Below are positions 1 to 9,112 of a stretch of 64,000 bases of DNA, piece by piece. This stretch comes from Lachnospiraceae bacterium (lineage in GTDB: Bacteria; Bacillota; Clostridia; Lachnospirales; Lachnospiraceae). The notes below the pieces were generated by a model. That model ran no database searches and was not told the origin of the DNA. It saw nothing but the letters and a program-made list of their open reading frames with translations. Location of the stretch: the NCBI GenBank assembly GCA_910575775.1, contig CAJTEY010000001.1, positions 248,001 to 312,000 on the forward strand, in the 5' to 3' direction. Within the stretch, counting starts at the first letter, position 1. The number at the start of each line of letters is the position of its first letter. A program made the position numbers and the translations under genes.

Positions 1-37
1 CATTATAACAGGGAATTAATACTGCTATCTTATCCAT
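1..37 (-). CDS. Glycosyltransferase family 2, N-terminus only (runs off left edge)
   Basis: Only the first 12 codons lie in the window. On the minus strand an ATG at 37 begins MDKIAVLIPCYN, the typical first beta strand of GT2 enzymes (I-P-C/V-Y-N). A GGGAG ribosome site at 45-49 sits 7 nt upstream, and there is no other start nearby. It follows the MBOAT gene in the same direction after a 71-nt gap, so it is probably the next gene of that operon. Substrate and length cannot be known from here. Confidence 0.72.
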   Translation of the reverse strand, partial: MDKIAVLIPCYN

Positions 38-108
38 TCTCTATCTCCCGTACTCTCAATCTTACTTTTCAGTTTACCACAGTTTGTCATTCTTTACTAT
101 CCGAATTT

Positions 109-1653
109 CTAAAATCCCTGATAGATAAACTCCGACGCGCTGTACCCGGGTCCATAATACCCTAACAAAATGACCGCAAACAGAAGCATATACCACAACA
201 CCCAGCGCAGAGGCAGCGGTTTTTTCGAAACCCATTCCCGCACCGGCTCCTTTCTCTGTTTCACCGACACCGCCCACAGAAGCAGAAGTGACAGAACTGT
301 CACTGCCGTCTCAATCCCGTCAAGACCGAGCTGCAACAGAGAACCATCCCAGAGAACCTGCGGATTCCACACCCGCACCGCCCCTCTCAGCATAGCCAGC
401 GCGTCACCCACAGAGGCGGCGCGGAAAAACAGATCACCGATACACACAAGAAAGAAGGTTCGCAGGATACGGATGCCGTTTAAAACCCATCCCTCCCCGC
501 TCAAATGAAGCCGTTCATTCAGACGTGCGAAGGGCGGCGCAAGCAGCTCCTCCATCACAATATAAAACCAGTGCAGCAGCCCGGAACCGATCACAAACTT
601 CCAGTCTCCGCCGTGCCAGATGCCCACCGTCAGCCACAGAATGAACATGGCCGCAAACGTGGCGTACTGTTTTCCACGCTTTTTCCCATATTTCTTTTTC
701 AAGGACTGGTTCAGGTTCGTAAAGAGCCCAGAACGAAGAAGCGGATAAAAAACATAGTCCTTCATCCACACGCCAAGCGTAATATGCCATCTGCGCCAGT
801 ACTCCGCCACGCTCTTTGCAAAAAAGGGCGTCTGAAAGTTTTCCGGCAGGGCGATGCCCAGACTCTGTGACAGTCCAAGCACAATATCCATACAGCCGGA
901 AAAATCCGTGTAAAGCTGGAATGCGTAACAGACGGTGGCCACCCAGATATACGCACCCGGATACCCCTCATAATCCCCGTAAACCGTATTCACTAAAACG
1001 CCAAGCCGCTCGGCAATCACCAGCTTCTTAAAAAATCCCCATACCATGCGCTGTAAGCCCTGCGTCACCTGCTGATAATCAAAATCATGGGGCGCAAAAA
1101 ACTGTTCCGCATGCTCCCTGTACTTTAAGATCGGCCCGGAAACCAGGTTTGGGAAATACAGCCCGTAAAGGGCCAGCTTCAAAACGTTCTTCTGATGCGC
1201 CGCAAGCCCGTAATAGACATCAATCACATATCCCAAAAGAGAAAAGGTATAAAAACTCACACCCAGAGGCACAAGAAAGTCCACACCGGCAATCAGCCTG
1301 TCCGGCCCGCCAAAAAGATGCACCACGCCGTCCACGGTATTGATAAAGAAATTCACATATTTGAGGGCAAAGAGAATGTCTATATTGACCAATATGGTCA
1401 TCAGCAGAATCCACCTGCGCCTCCCTGCCGCCTCCGCCGGTGCCGCTTCAAGCAGTGCGGTTCCAATGTGACAGGCTCCCACGGAGACAAACGGATAGAT
1501 AACCAGCGCCCCCTGCCTTGCAAGCAGGCAGTACGCTACACTGCAAAGCAAAAGAAATCCCCACTGGAACCTACGGGGAATGCTGTAATATACGACTAAT
1601 AAAACGGTAAAAAAACACAAAAAATAAAAGGAAGTGATACCCATATTATTCAT
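109..1653 (-). CDS. MBOAT family O-acyltransferase
   Basis: A 514-residue polytopic membrane protein of the AlgI/DltB type, which moves an acyl group across the membrane onto an envelope glycan. The family signatures are present: W-R-R-W-H around residues 286-290, and the presumed catalytic histidine about residue 347 in G-I-W-H-G-G. Roughly ten hydrophobic segments are visible, and the length is normal. The ATG at 1653 has GGAGG only 3 nt upstream; ATG 1644 is an alternative. It diverges from a second MBOAT gene and is followed by a GT2 gene. The polymer acylated is unknown; acetyl transfer is the usual family role. Confidence 0.9.
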   Translation of the reverse strand: MNNMGITSFYFLCFFTVLLVVYYSIPRRFQWGFLLLCSVAYCLLARQGALVIYPFVSVGACHIGTALLEAAPAEAAGRRRWILLMTILVNIDILFALKYVNFFINTVDGVVHLFGGPDRLIAGVDFLVPLGVSFYTFSLLGYVIDVYYGLAAHQKNVLKLALYGLYFPNLVSGPILKYREHAEQFFAPHDFDYQQVTQGLQRMVWGFFKKLVIAERLGVLVNTVYGDYEGYPGAYIWVATVCYAFQLYTDFSGCMDIVLGLSQSLGIALPENFQTPFFAKSVAEYWRRWHITLGVWMKDYVFYPLLRSGLFTNLNQSLKKKYGKKRGKQYATFAAMFILWLTVGIWHGGDWKFVIGSGLLHWFYIVMEELLAPPFARLNERLHLSGEGWVLNGIRILRTFFLVCIGDLFFRAASVGDALAMLRGAVRVWNPQVLWDGSLLQLGLDGIETAVTVLSLLLLWAVSVKQRKEPVREWVSKKPLPLRWVLWYMLLFAVILLGYYGPGYSASEFIYQGF

Positions 1654-1667
1654 CCGCCTCCGCTTTC

Positions 1668-1696
1668 ACTATAGCACATGGTTGTAAATATTTCCA
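1668..1696 (-). promoter_or_regulatory. Candidate promoter of the leftward MBOAT gene
   Basis: Minus strand: extended -10 TGC-TATAGT (TATAGT at 1668-1673), 17-nt spacer, -35 TGGAAA at 1691-1696 (4 of 6 matches). It lies inside the rightward promoter, so the two would compete. Confidence 0.5.
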
Positions 1697-1710
1697 CAAT
1701 ACAGTAAAAT
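1682..1710 (+). promoter_or_regulatory. Candidate promoter of the rightward MBOAT-SGNH operon
   Basis: Plus strand: -35 TTGTAA at 1682-1687, 17-nt spacer, -10 TAAAAT at 1705-1710 (5 of 6 matches). It overlaps the divergent leftward promoter completely. The gene begins about 25 nt downstream of the expected start of transcription. Confidence 0.5.
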
Positions 1711-1741
1711 AATTAGGAAACGCAAGCGATTGGAGGCAGCC

Positions 1742-3187
1742 ATGCTTTTTAATTCTCTAACCTTTGCCGTCTTTTTACTGGCGGCTTTTGTCCTGTATCA
1801 TATCGTGCCTGTCAGATTTCGATGGGTTTTCCTGCTGGCGGCAAGCTATGCCTTTTACATGAATCTGCATGTGGCTTACGGCTTTCTGCTGTTTGGCGCC
1901 ACCATTCTGACCTACTTTTTGGCGCTCCGTCTGGAAAAGGCCCCTCTGCAGGCGAAAAAGCGGATCTGCCTGCTTGGCGGCATTGTGCCCCTTGTGGGCA
2001 TCCTTCTGGTCTTTAAGCTGGGCGCTCCCGTCATCGGCAGGATCAACGGTTTCATCGATGCCGGCCGCCTGTCCATGCAGCCTTTGACCGTGAAAATCCT
2101 GCTGCCCGCAGGCGTTTCCTTCTATTTCTTCCAGTCTATGGGATATCTGATTGATGTGTATAAAGGGAAAATCAAGGCAGAGCGGCATTTGGGTTACTAC
2201 GCCCTCTTCGTCTCCTTTTTTCCCCAGCTTCTGGCAGGCCCCATAGGCCGGGCGGACGTCCTGCTGCCCCAGCTCAAAAAGGAGCGGCGCTTTGATTACA
2301 ACAATGTGACCTACGGCCTCAAGCTGATGGCCTGGGGATATTTTAAAAAGCTGGTGATCGCGGATGTGTTCGCCGCCACGGTGAATAAAGTTTACGACAA
2401 TGCATACAGCTATGTGGGCCTTGTGTTTATCATTGTCACGGTGATGTTCGCTATCGAAATCTACTGCGATTTTTCGGGGTATTCGGACATTGCCATCGGC
2501 TGTGCAAAGCTTTTCGGCATAGAGCTTGCGGTTAACTTCAAAAGCCCATACCTCTCCTTTTCCATCAAGGAATTTTGGAGCCGCTGGCATATCTCCCTGT
2601 CCACCTGGTTCCGGGACTATGTCTACATCCCTCTCGGCGGCAACCGGGTGCCGAAGTGGCGGCGCTGCCTGAATCTCCTCCTCACCTTTCTGGTGAGCGG
2701 CTTCTGGCACGGCAGCAGTCTGACCTACATCCTCTGGGGCGCCATCCACGGCATTTTGCAGATCATAGAAACGCTCCTTTACCCTAAGACCAGGCGTGGC
2801 GTTCCTGTCACCAGACGGAAACGCTGGTGGCAGCTTCCCGTCACCTTCACCCTGCTTTGTTTTACCTGGATCTTTTTCCGGGCAAACACCATCCAGGACG
2901 CCTTCTGGATTATCTCAAGGCTGTTCTGGGATATCGGCCGACCTGTCAATTACATGAAAACCGCCGTGATCTGCCTGGACATGCCCTATCTGTCCATGAT
3001 CGGCATGCTGCTGTCAGCGGCTGTGCTTTTCCTTTACGACATGGTTTCGCTCAAGCAGGACGTGATCGGACTGGTTTCCCGGCAGAAGGGTCCGGTACGG
3101 TGGAGTGTCTATGTACTGCTGCTGGTGGTGATTGCCCTGTTTTCACAAAAAGGGATTGCGACAGAGTTTATCTATTTTCAATTTTAA
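1742..3187 (+). CDS. MBOAT family O-acyltransferase
   Basis: A 481-residue polytopic membrane acyltransferase of the AlgI/DltB/PatA group. W-S-R-W-H ends at residue 283, and the presumed catalytic histidine is about residue 323 in G-F-W-H-G. An in-frame TTG at 1730 would add four residues, but GGAGG at 1732-1736 lies 5 nt before ATG 1742, which decides the start. The next gene encodes an SGNH-like protein 39 nt downstream. That is the usual pairing in which the MBOAT passes an acyl group to an extracytoplasmic transferase. It is clearly divergent from the neighbouring MBOAT, so the two probably act on different glycans. Confidence 0.92.
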   Translation: MLFNSLTFAVFLLAAFVLYHIVPVRFRWVFLLAASYAFYMNLHVAYGFLLFGATILTYFLALRLEKAPLQAKKRICLLGGIVPLVGILLVFKLGAPVIGRINGFIDAGRLSMQPLTVKILLPAGVSFYFFQSMGYLIDVYKGKIKAERHLGYYALFVSFFPQLLAGPIGRADVLLPQLKKERRFDYNNVTYGLKLMAWGYFKKLVIADVFAATVNKVYDNAYSYVGLVFIIVTVMFAIEIYCDFSGYSDIAIGCAKLFGIELAVNFKSPYLSFSIKEFWSRWHISLSTWFRDYVYIPLGGNRVPKWRRCLNLLLTFLVSGFWHGSSLTYILWGAIHGILQIIETLLYPKTRRGVPVTRRKRWWQLPVTFTLLCFTWIFFRANTIQDAFWIISRLFWDIGRPVNYMKTAVICLDMPYLSMIGMLLSAAVLFLYDMVSLKQDVIGLVSRQKGPVRWSVYVLLLVVIALFSQKGIATEFIYFQF

Positions 3188-3226
3188 GATGCATGTTTCA
3201 CGAACGATGACGGAAAGGATTATGGT

Positions 3227-4213
3227 ATGGAGAAAAGAAATACAGTCCTCATTTTTATCATCAAATGCATTGCCATCCCTGCGGCGGCTATCTCAATACT
3301 CTTCCTGCTGAATCTGCCGTACCGGGAAATAGATGATGCGAAATATATGGATATGTGGAACCTGCGGATGCTGGGGAACCAGATCAACGAAGTGGAGATT
3401 GCCAATGTGGGCAGCTCCCACGGCGCATATGACTTTATCTATGACGGGCTGACGGAAGACGGATATTCCTGCTTTAACTTTGGCAGCGTAAGTCAGACTT
3501 ACCAGTACGATCTGGCTCTGCTGCAGGAATATGGCAGTCATTTGGACGAGGGATGCGTCGTGTTCATCCCCGTCTCCTACTTTTCCTTCAACAACGAGAC
3601 GGTGAATGAAACCGAGGCGCAGGCGTTGTCCGTGAAATATTACCACTGCCTCTCCCCGAAGAACATACCCGACTACGACCTCTACACGGACATCGTGACA
3701 ACCAGACTTCCGATTCTCTCCGCCGGGGAGGATCTGTTCAGGCTGCTGCCATCGTTTTCCCTCTCCCTAAAGGCGTTCGCCGCAGAGGACAACCCGAATG
3801 GCGGAATGGATGAGGCCGCTGTGGCGGAGTTCGCAAACCGGGCCGCCATGCGCTATGATCGTCATTTCAACAACAAAGAGAATCTCTTTTTACCTGAGCG
3901 CGAGGAACAGCTTCTCTCCCTGATCGACTACTGCCAAAAACACGGGCTTATGCCCGTGCTCATCACCACGCCTTTCTCCTCTTATTACAACACCCAGGTA
4001 TCCGGGGAATTTCTGGACCGCTTTTACGGCACGATCAACCGCATTTCATCTGACACAGATGTCAGTTATTACGATTATTCCCACGACAAACGGTTTCAGG
4101 AAAATCTGACCTATTTTTCTGACTCCGACCATCTGAATGCGGAGGGTGCGGCGTATTTCATGGAGATTATTGCGGAAGAAGTGCCTGAACTGAGGGCGGC
4201 GCTGGGGGAGTAA
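3227..4213 (+). CDS. Membrane-anchored SGNH/GDSL-like protein, MBOAT partner
   Basis: 328 residues with one N-terminal membrane anchor (about 8-30) and an outside domain. G-S-S-H at residues 62-65 matches the nucleophile block of SGNH hydrolases of the DltD/AlgJ type. A D-x-x-H pair (Asp299, His302) near the C-terminus supplies the other catalytic residues. AAAGGA lies 7 nt before the ATG. It probably finishes acyl transfer for the preceding MBOAT on the outer face of the membrane; a de-acylating role is possible. The assignment rests on motif placement and gene pairing, since overall similarity cannot be judged here. Confidence 0.78.
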   Translation: MEKRNTVLIFIIKCIAIPAAAISILFLLNLPYREIDDAKYMDMWNLRMLGNQINEVEIANVGSSHGAYDFIYDGLTEDGYSCFNFGSVSQTYQYDLALLQEYGSHLDEGCVVFIPVSYFSFNNETVNETEAQALSVKYYHCLSPKNIPDYDLYTDIVTTRLPILSAGEDLFRLLPSFSLSLKAFAAEDNPNGGMDEAAVAEFANRAAMRYDRHFNNKENLFLPEREEQLLSLIDYCQKHGLMPVLITTPFSSYYNTQVSGEFLDRFYGTINRISSDTDVSYYDYSHDKRFQENLTYFSDSDHLNAEGAAYFMEIIAEEVPELRAALGE

Positions 4214-4242
4214 ACCATTTTTCTTCAGCGCTCCAGGTTCCG

Positions 4243-4362
4243 TCAAAGCAGTTCCCTCGTTTTTCTGACAAGATACAGCGGGATATTGGTAATATGCCCG
4301 TCTTTCCGATAACCGCGTCTGGAAAAGCGCAGCGCATATTCCGGCATACCACCGATGATCAT
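4243..4362 (-). other. Short 39-codon open frame following the deacetylase stop
   Basis: It reads ATG at 4362 to TGA at 4243 and is in the same frame as the preceding deacetylase gene, separated from it by one TGA. Its composition (charged and aromatic, tail T-N-I-P-L-Y-L-V-R-K-T) looks protein-like, but there is no ribosome site. It could be the 3' remnant of a lost gene or chance. The rest of the 4214-4380 gap shows nothing recognisable, and no terminator was seen. Confidence 0.22.
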
Positions 4363-4380
4363 TACACATTTTTCTAAAAC

Positions 4381-5310
4381 TCACCACTCCACGCCGAGCA
4401 CCGCTTCCATTTCCACATGCCTGTCCTCCCGGAGATAAAAATCCGCCGCCGCTTCTTTTGCGATCTCTGGCGTAACCTCCTCCGGCAGGGTAATGCCCGG
4501 ATGGAAGAGAATTTCCAATGTTCTCCCGTCCTTTTGGGCTTTGCGCCTCATTTTTCCGTACAGTCTTTCTATTCTCCCTTTGTCCATCCGCCCGCTCATC
4601 ACAAGTCCCCAGAGATACATCCGGCTCATCCCGTTCTCTTTGCAGTAGCGGTCCACCTTGTGGGAGTAGAGTGACAGCAGCCTGTTCTTTATGAAATTAA
4701 CGGGTCGGTAGGTCCTATATAATGACACATCTGTCAGAAATACACCAAGCACTTCCCTGGAATTTCGGATATACTCTAACGCATACCCTTCCCCGCGCAC
4801 AGCTTCCAGAACTGCCTCCCACACCACGGGAATCATGTGGGCATGCTGGTGGCTGTCGATCCGAAGCCCTTTCTGCCCGCAGGGGATGCTGTGCCGGGCC
4901 GCGATCCCGATGCACGTTTCTATGGCCGTCTGCGCCTTTGCAAGCTGGGCTTTGATTTCACACACTAACTGCGCCCGTATCATCTTTCTTTTATGCGGCA
5001 GATAGGACGCCGCAAAGAGGCCGCCCCATCCAAGGCCCATCAGATCGGTGCCCGGCTTTACGAGATCGGGAGCCGCCGCCTTACCCGCCAGGCTTCTCCC
5101 CTCCACAAAATCCAGGTGCACGGACAGGAGCGGTAAAAAAGGAAGTTTCGGTATCTCCCTGTAAAGAAGCTCCATACATTCCTCAAAGCAGCTCATATTC
5201 GGCACAATGCTGATGCTGTCGAGCCTGCCTGCCTGCATACATGCCAGCATATCCTTTGACGTGTTTAAAGTAAGCGCGTAATCGTCCGCGTGAATATCCG
5301 GTTTACTCAT
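4381..5310 (-). CDS. ChbG/YdjC-family carbohydrate deacetylase
   Basis: 309 residues. YdjC/HpnK proteins are metal-dependent enzymes that remove acetyl groups from N-acetylated sugars. Visible metal and catalytic positions: H-A-D-D (7-10), His65 in H-L-D-F, and D-S-H-Q-H-A-H (152-158), plus a late F-H-P-G. The frame is open to 5535, but AGGAGG at 5320-5325, 9 nt before ATG 5310, fixes the start. The start overlaps the upstream stop by 8 nt (ATGAGTAA), so translation is probably coupled. As the last gene of the operon it may trim an N-acetyl group from the glycan or its lipid-linked precursor; the substrate is inferred. Confidence 0.85.
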   Translation of the reverse strand: MSKPDIHADDYALTLNTSKDMLACMQAGRLDSISIVPNMSCFEECMELLYREIPKLPFLPLLSVHLDFVEGRSLAGKAAAPDLVKPGTDLMGLGWGGLFAASYLPHKRKMIRAQLVCEIKAQLAKAQTAIETCIGIAARHSIPCGQKGLRIDSHQHAHMIPVVWEAVLEAVRGEGYALEYIRNSREVLGVFLTDVSLYRTYRPVNFIKNRLLSLYSHKVDRYCKENGMSRMYLWGLVMSGRMDKGRIERLYGKMRRKAQKDGRTLEILFHPGITLPEEVTPEIAKEAAADFYLREDRHVEMEAVLGVEW

Positions 5311-7039
5311 GTCGAAATCCCTCCTGAAAGCTTTCTCCCCGAAGCCGCAGAACCTGAAGCTGCCCGCCCTGGGGTGTGGCCGGAAACGCAAAATACCCTG
5401 ACAGATCCCCCTCGTCCGGCTTCCAGATGTGGACATTGTCCACAGGGTACTGGGTAGACTGCCAGGAAAGATAGTCAGGCTGTCTGACCAGATCCTTCGG
5501 CTCCATCTCGGAAAGCTTAGAAAGCCGCTGTCCATATTGCAGCAGAGATAGAACCAGAACGGCCGCCGTCACGATAGCAAGCGGTTTTCTCCACACAGGC
5601 GCTTTTTCCGTACCGCCTCCTGCAGCCGGCTTCTCCCTTCCTGCAGATCTGTCTTTCCTTCCGGCGAGACAGACTGCCGTGCCGAGCGTCAATGCCACAA
5701 CCATATGGATGTAGGGCCCGCCGTAGCGCATATGAGGCGCAGTCACCATCCAGAACAGCAGATTCACAATGCCTGTGCCAAGAAGAGCCGCGCAGGCATA
5801 TTCTTTTCTGCGAAAATATACTGCCAGCAGATACAAAATCACAGGAATGCAGAGCAGCCCCGCCACAATCAGAATGCGGTTTCCCGTTTCCTGCTTGAGA
5901 AACCAGCCGGGAATCCACCCGAAATAAGAATCGTCATATTCTGCCGGATTTGTGATACCCCTTGCAAACATCTTGATATCCAGACTGTCCCTCACAAGCA
6001 CCGCCTTGTCCATCTTCCAATCCAGCCGAAACAAATCCAGTCCCCCGTAAGGATAGACGAGATAGCCGGAAATAATCACATTGCGGATCAGATAGGGCAT
6101 CAAAATGAACATGCCTGCCGCCACATGGGCGAAAGCGGCTTTTCCCTTTTTCTCCCTGATAAACAGATACAGCGGATAAAGCGCCAGCACCGCCACGGAT
6201 GCGGCAGACAGCTTCACCGTCGCGGCATACACACCGACAAGGCACAGCCAGCCGTACAAAGCTCCATCCTCCCGGCTGTTCTCCCAGCATTCGCTCCACT
6301 TTACAAATATATAGAGGACAAGAAGCATGGCCCAGATATCCGTGCCGGAAGAGGCAATGTCATACCGCTTCTGTACCACGAAAATGACCATCACACATTT
6401 CAGAAAATCTGAAGTGCGCAGGCTCTTCTCACCCAAGAGCCGGATGGTTGCGCATACGTAGATAAGCGCCGCCAGACAAAAGAACCCGTTTAAGCTGTGC
6501 AGGGACTGCCCCACAAGCCATCCCAGACTGAAAAGCGCCTGCAGGGACATGAACGCACTGTTATAAGCCAGACGCATGTGAAGATTTCCAAGTCCCGGAA
6601 CCACACCGTAGTCCTCAATCCAGCGGATCGCCTGCGCATGATAGAGCCCCGTGTCGTACTGACTCGGGCTGCGGGTTGTCCAGACCAGCGTGAGAACAGA
6701 GCAGAACAAAACTGCCGCAATCCGCCAGCCGGCAAGTCTTTCCCATGTAACGCCCGGAAAAAACGTGATCCGTTTTCCTTTCCCAAAACGCTGAAAAACC
6801 CACACACAGAACAAAAGAATGCCCACCGCTCCCAGAATGGTGTCGGCAATCCCCGCCACCTTATAAAAAAGACTGAAAAGCTGGGCATAGACATTCAGAA
6901 CAATCAAGCCTGTCACAATATAAACGTCGGGACGCCCCATGTCCTCCCGGCGGTTTCCGTATACGGCATCCACAACCGCCTTACCAAAGAGCAGGGACGC
7001 CCCTCCGATGATCACCCATGAAAAAAGCACCATCAACAT
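5303..7039 (-). CDS. GT-C-like polytopic membrane protein, putative glycosyltransferase
   Basis: 578 residues with about a dozen hydrophobic segments. The first large outside loop holds S-P-S-Q-Y-D-T-G-L-Y-H (Asp129), resembling the acidic catalytic loop of GT-C enzymes that use polyprenyl-phosphate sugars. It lies directly after a dolichyl-phosphate-sugar-synthase-like GT2, the usual partner that makes such a donor. GGGGGTG precedes the ATG by about 5 nt. The C-terminal part after about residue 480 is soluble and charged. No specific family is certain; a polymerase or other membrane role is possible. Confidence 0.65.
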   Translation of the reverse strand: MLMVLFSWVIIGGASLLFGKAVVDAVYGNRREDMGRPDVYIVTGLIVLNVYAQLFSLFYKVAGIADTILGAVGILLFCVWVFQRFGKGKRITFFPGVTWERLAGWRIAAVLFCSVLTLVWTTRSPSQYDTGLYHAQAIRWIEDYGVVPGLGNLHMRLAYNSAFMSLQALFSLGWLVGQSLHSLNGFFCLAALIYVCATIRLLGEKSLRTSDFLKCVMVIFVVQKRYDIASSGTDIWAMLLVLYIFVKWSECWENSREDGALYGWLCLVGVYAATVKLSAASVAVLALYPLYLFIREKKGKAAFAHVAAGMFILMPYLIRNVIISGYLVYPYGGLDLFRLDWKMDKAVLVRDSLDIKMFARGITNPAEYDDSYFGWIPGWFLKQETGNRILIVAGLLCIPVILYLLAVYFRRKEYACAALLGTGIVNLLFWMVTAPHMRYGGPYIHMVVALTLGTAVCLAGRKDRSAGREKPAAGGGTEKAPVWRKPLAIVTAAVLVLSLLQYGQRLSKLSEMEPKDLVRQPDYLSWQSTQYPVDNVHIWKPDEGDLSGYFAFPATPQGGQLQVLRLRGESFQEGFRHE

Positions 7040-7084
7040 ACTTGCACCCCCATGTCTGCTTCCACACAGACATTCTTTTTATAT

Positions 7085-8059
7085 TCACTGCTGCTCACCG
7101 TCATCTTCACGCCACACGAGTGTATCAATGATATATCTGGGTCTGTGCTTGGTTTCCATGTAAATCTTTCCGACATATTCTCCGATAATTCCCAGCGACA
7201 AAAGAGTAATCCCGCCGATGACCAGAGATACAATCAAGGTAGTGGTATAGCCCGGCACATTGTTCCCCATGGCCCAGTCCACCAGGCCGATCACACACAT
7301 CACGATACTGAACAGAAACATGAAAAAGCCAAGTCCGCCGATCAGTCTGAGTGGCCGCACACTCATAGAGGTAATACCGTCAAGGGCCAGCGTCATCATC
7401 TTGCTCAGCGTATATTTGGAATGCCCCGCCTCCCTTGCCTTTACGTCAAAGTACACCACATCGGAGGGAAATCCCATTGTGGGAATCAGCCCCCGCAGAA
7501 AAAGGTTCGTCTCACGGTACTCCGACAGCGCGTCCAGCGCCTTCTTTGACATCAGACGATAATCCGCATGGTTTGTCATCACCGTACTGCCAAGCATGTG
7601 CATCAGCTTGTAGTACGCCGTGGCAGTCGCCTTCTTGAAAAGGCCGTCGGAATTCCTGTCGTTGCGCACCCCGTAGACTACCTCACATCCCTCCATGTAA
7701 CAGGCCAGAAACGAATCCAGCGCCTCAATGTCCTGCTGTAAATCCGCATCAATGGTAACCACCACATCCGCATACTGTCTCGCTGTCATCATTCCTGCCA
7801 GAATCGCGCTCTGATGCCCATAATTTCCCGAAAGGCTCACCACGGAAAACCGCCTGTCCTTCGCCGCAATTCCATGAAGCAGCTGCAGGGTTTTATCCCT
7901 GCTCCCGTCATTTACGAACATGACTTTGGAGCCTTGGGCTATCTTTTTTTCACCCTCCAGCCGGATCAGCTTCTCTGCCATAACGGCTGCGGTTTTTTCC
8001 ACCACTTCCTCCTCGTTATAGCAGGGCACTACCAGATATAAAATCGGAATTTCTCTCAT
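7085..8059 (-). CDS. Polyprenyl-phosphate glycosyltransferase (GT2, DPM1/GtrB-like)
   Basis: 324 residues. An N-terminal GT-A domain with V-P-C-Y-N (11-15), V-N-D-G-S (49-53) and D-A-D (104-106), followed by two C-terminal membrane segments (about 232-255 and 268-290), as in GtrB and ArnC. Such enzymes move a sugar from a nucleotide donor to undecaprenyl phosphate at the inner face of the membrane. GAGG lies 8 nt before the ATG. The downstream membrane protein is the natural user of the product. Two further paralogues of this type occur at about 36.4 and 41.6 kb. Confidence 0.88.
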   Translation of the reverse strand: MREIPILYLVVPCYNEEEVVEKTAAVMAEKLIRLEGEKKIAQGSKVMFVNDGSRDKTLQLLHGIAAKDRRFSVVSLSGNYGHQSAILAGMMTARQYADVVVTIDADLQQDIEALDSFLACYMEGCEVVYGVRNDRNSDGLFKKATATAYYKLMHMLGSTVMTNHADYRLMSKKALDALSEYRETNLFLRGLIPTMGFPSDVVYFDVKAREAGHSKYTLSKMMTLALDGITSMSVRPLRLIGGLGFFMFLFSIVMCVIGLVDWAMGNNVPGYTTTLIVSLVIGGITLLSLGIIGEYVGKIYMETKHRPRYIIDTLVWREDDGEQQ

Positions 8060-8100
8060 ATTCTCTTCCTCAATACAATGTCTCTGTCTGTCTAAACTGT

Positions 8101-9093
8101 TTACTTATAATATTCCCGGTACCAGTCCACAAATTTCTGTAAGCCTTCCTCAATGGACGTTTCCGGCTTGAAGTCATAATCCCGCATCAGATCCGTGACA
8201 TCCGCATAGGTCTGGTATACGTCGCCGGGCTGCATGGGCAGATACTCTTTCTTCGCCTCCATGCCAAGACACCGCTCCAGCGTCTCTATATAATCCATCA
8301 GCTTAACAGGCTTATTATTGCCAATATTATAAAGCTTATAGAACGCACCCTTCGCGTTTTTTTCGGGCGGATTGCAGAGAATGTTTTCCACACCCTGCAC
8401 AATATCGTCAATATACGTGAAATCACGCAACATATCGCCCTTGTTGTAAATCTGTATCGGCTCCCCTGCAAGGATTTTTCTGGTAAACTTAAAATATGCC
8501 ATATCAGGCCTGCCGAACGGCCCGTAGACTGTAAAAAAGCGAAGCCCCGTCACGGGAATCTGGAATAATTTGCTGTAAGCGTGGGCCATCAGCTCATTGG
8601 ATTTCTTTGTGGCCGCATAAAGACTCACCGGCTCATCCACCTTGTCCTGCGTGGAAAAGGGCACTTTCTCATTGCCGCCGTAGACGGAGCTGGAAGATGC
8701 ATACACCAGATGCTCCACGGGGAAATAACGGCAGCCCTCCAGGATATGGAAAAATCCCATCATATTGGACTCCATGTAGGCCGTCGGATTGTCAATGCTG
8801 TAACGGACACCCGCCTGGGCTCCCAGATTCACCACAATATCAGGCCCGTATTCCTGAAATACCCGGAACACATCCGCATTGTCCGCAAGGTCTCCTCTGA
8901 CAAAGCTATAATTATCATAGTAATACAGCTTTGACAGCCGGTCTTCTTTCAGACTTACATCATAGTAGTCGTTCATGTTGTCAAAACCAATCACCCGCGC
9001 CCCTTTCTCCAGAAGGCTTTTGGATAAGTGAAATCCGATAAAACCTGCGCCGCCGGTGATCAGATATGTCTTGGAAGAGTCTAATTTTCTCAC
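8101..9093 (-). CDS. UDP-glucuronate 4-epimerase-like NAD-dependent epimerase
   Basis: 330 residues, extended SDR fold. G-G-A-G-F-I-G (14-20) binds NAD; Ser135 with Y-x-x-x-K (Tyr159, Lys163) forms the catalytic set. G-F-D-N-M-N-D-Y-Y-D (36-45) is the signature of CapI/LspL-type UDP-glucuronate 4-epimerases, which make UDP-galacturonate. It starts with GTG at 9093, supported by AAAGGAG 5 nt upstream. The upstream gene supplies UDP-glucuronate, so the pair forms a two-step route from UDP-glucose to UDP-galacturonate. Confidence 0.9.
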   Translation of the reverse strand: MRKLDSSKTYLITGGAGFIGFHLSKSLLEKGARVIGFDNMNDYYDVSLKEDRLSKLYYYDNYSFVRGDLADNADVFRVFQEYGPDIVVNLGAQAGVRYSIDNPTAYMESNMMGFFHILEGCRYFPVEHLVYASSSSVYGGNEKVPFSTQDKVDEPVSLYAATKKSNELMAHAYSKLFQIPVTGLRFFTVYGPFGRPDMAYFKFTRKILAGEPIQIYNKGDMLRDFTYIDDIVQGVENILCNPPEKNAKGAFYKLYNIGNNKPVKLMDYIETLERCLGMEAKKEYLPMQPGDVYQTYADVTDLMRDYDFKPETSIEEGLQKFVDWYREYYK

Positions 9094-9112
9094 TGCCGCT
9101 CCTTTCCGCCGC

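Noticed and set aside
1775..2749. 324-codon open frame antisense to an MBOAT gene
   Set aside because: The opposite strand encodes a complete MBOAT with family motifs. This frame has no recognisable domain or ribosome site.
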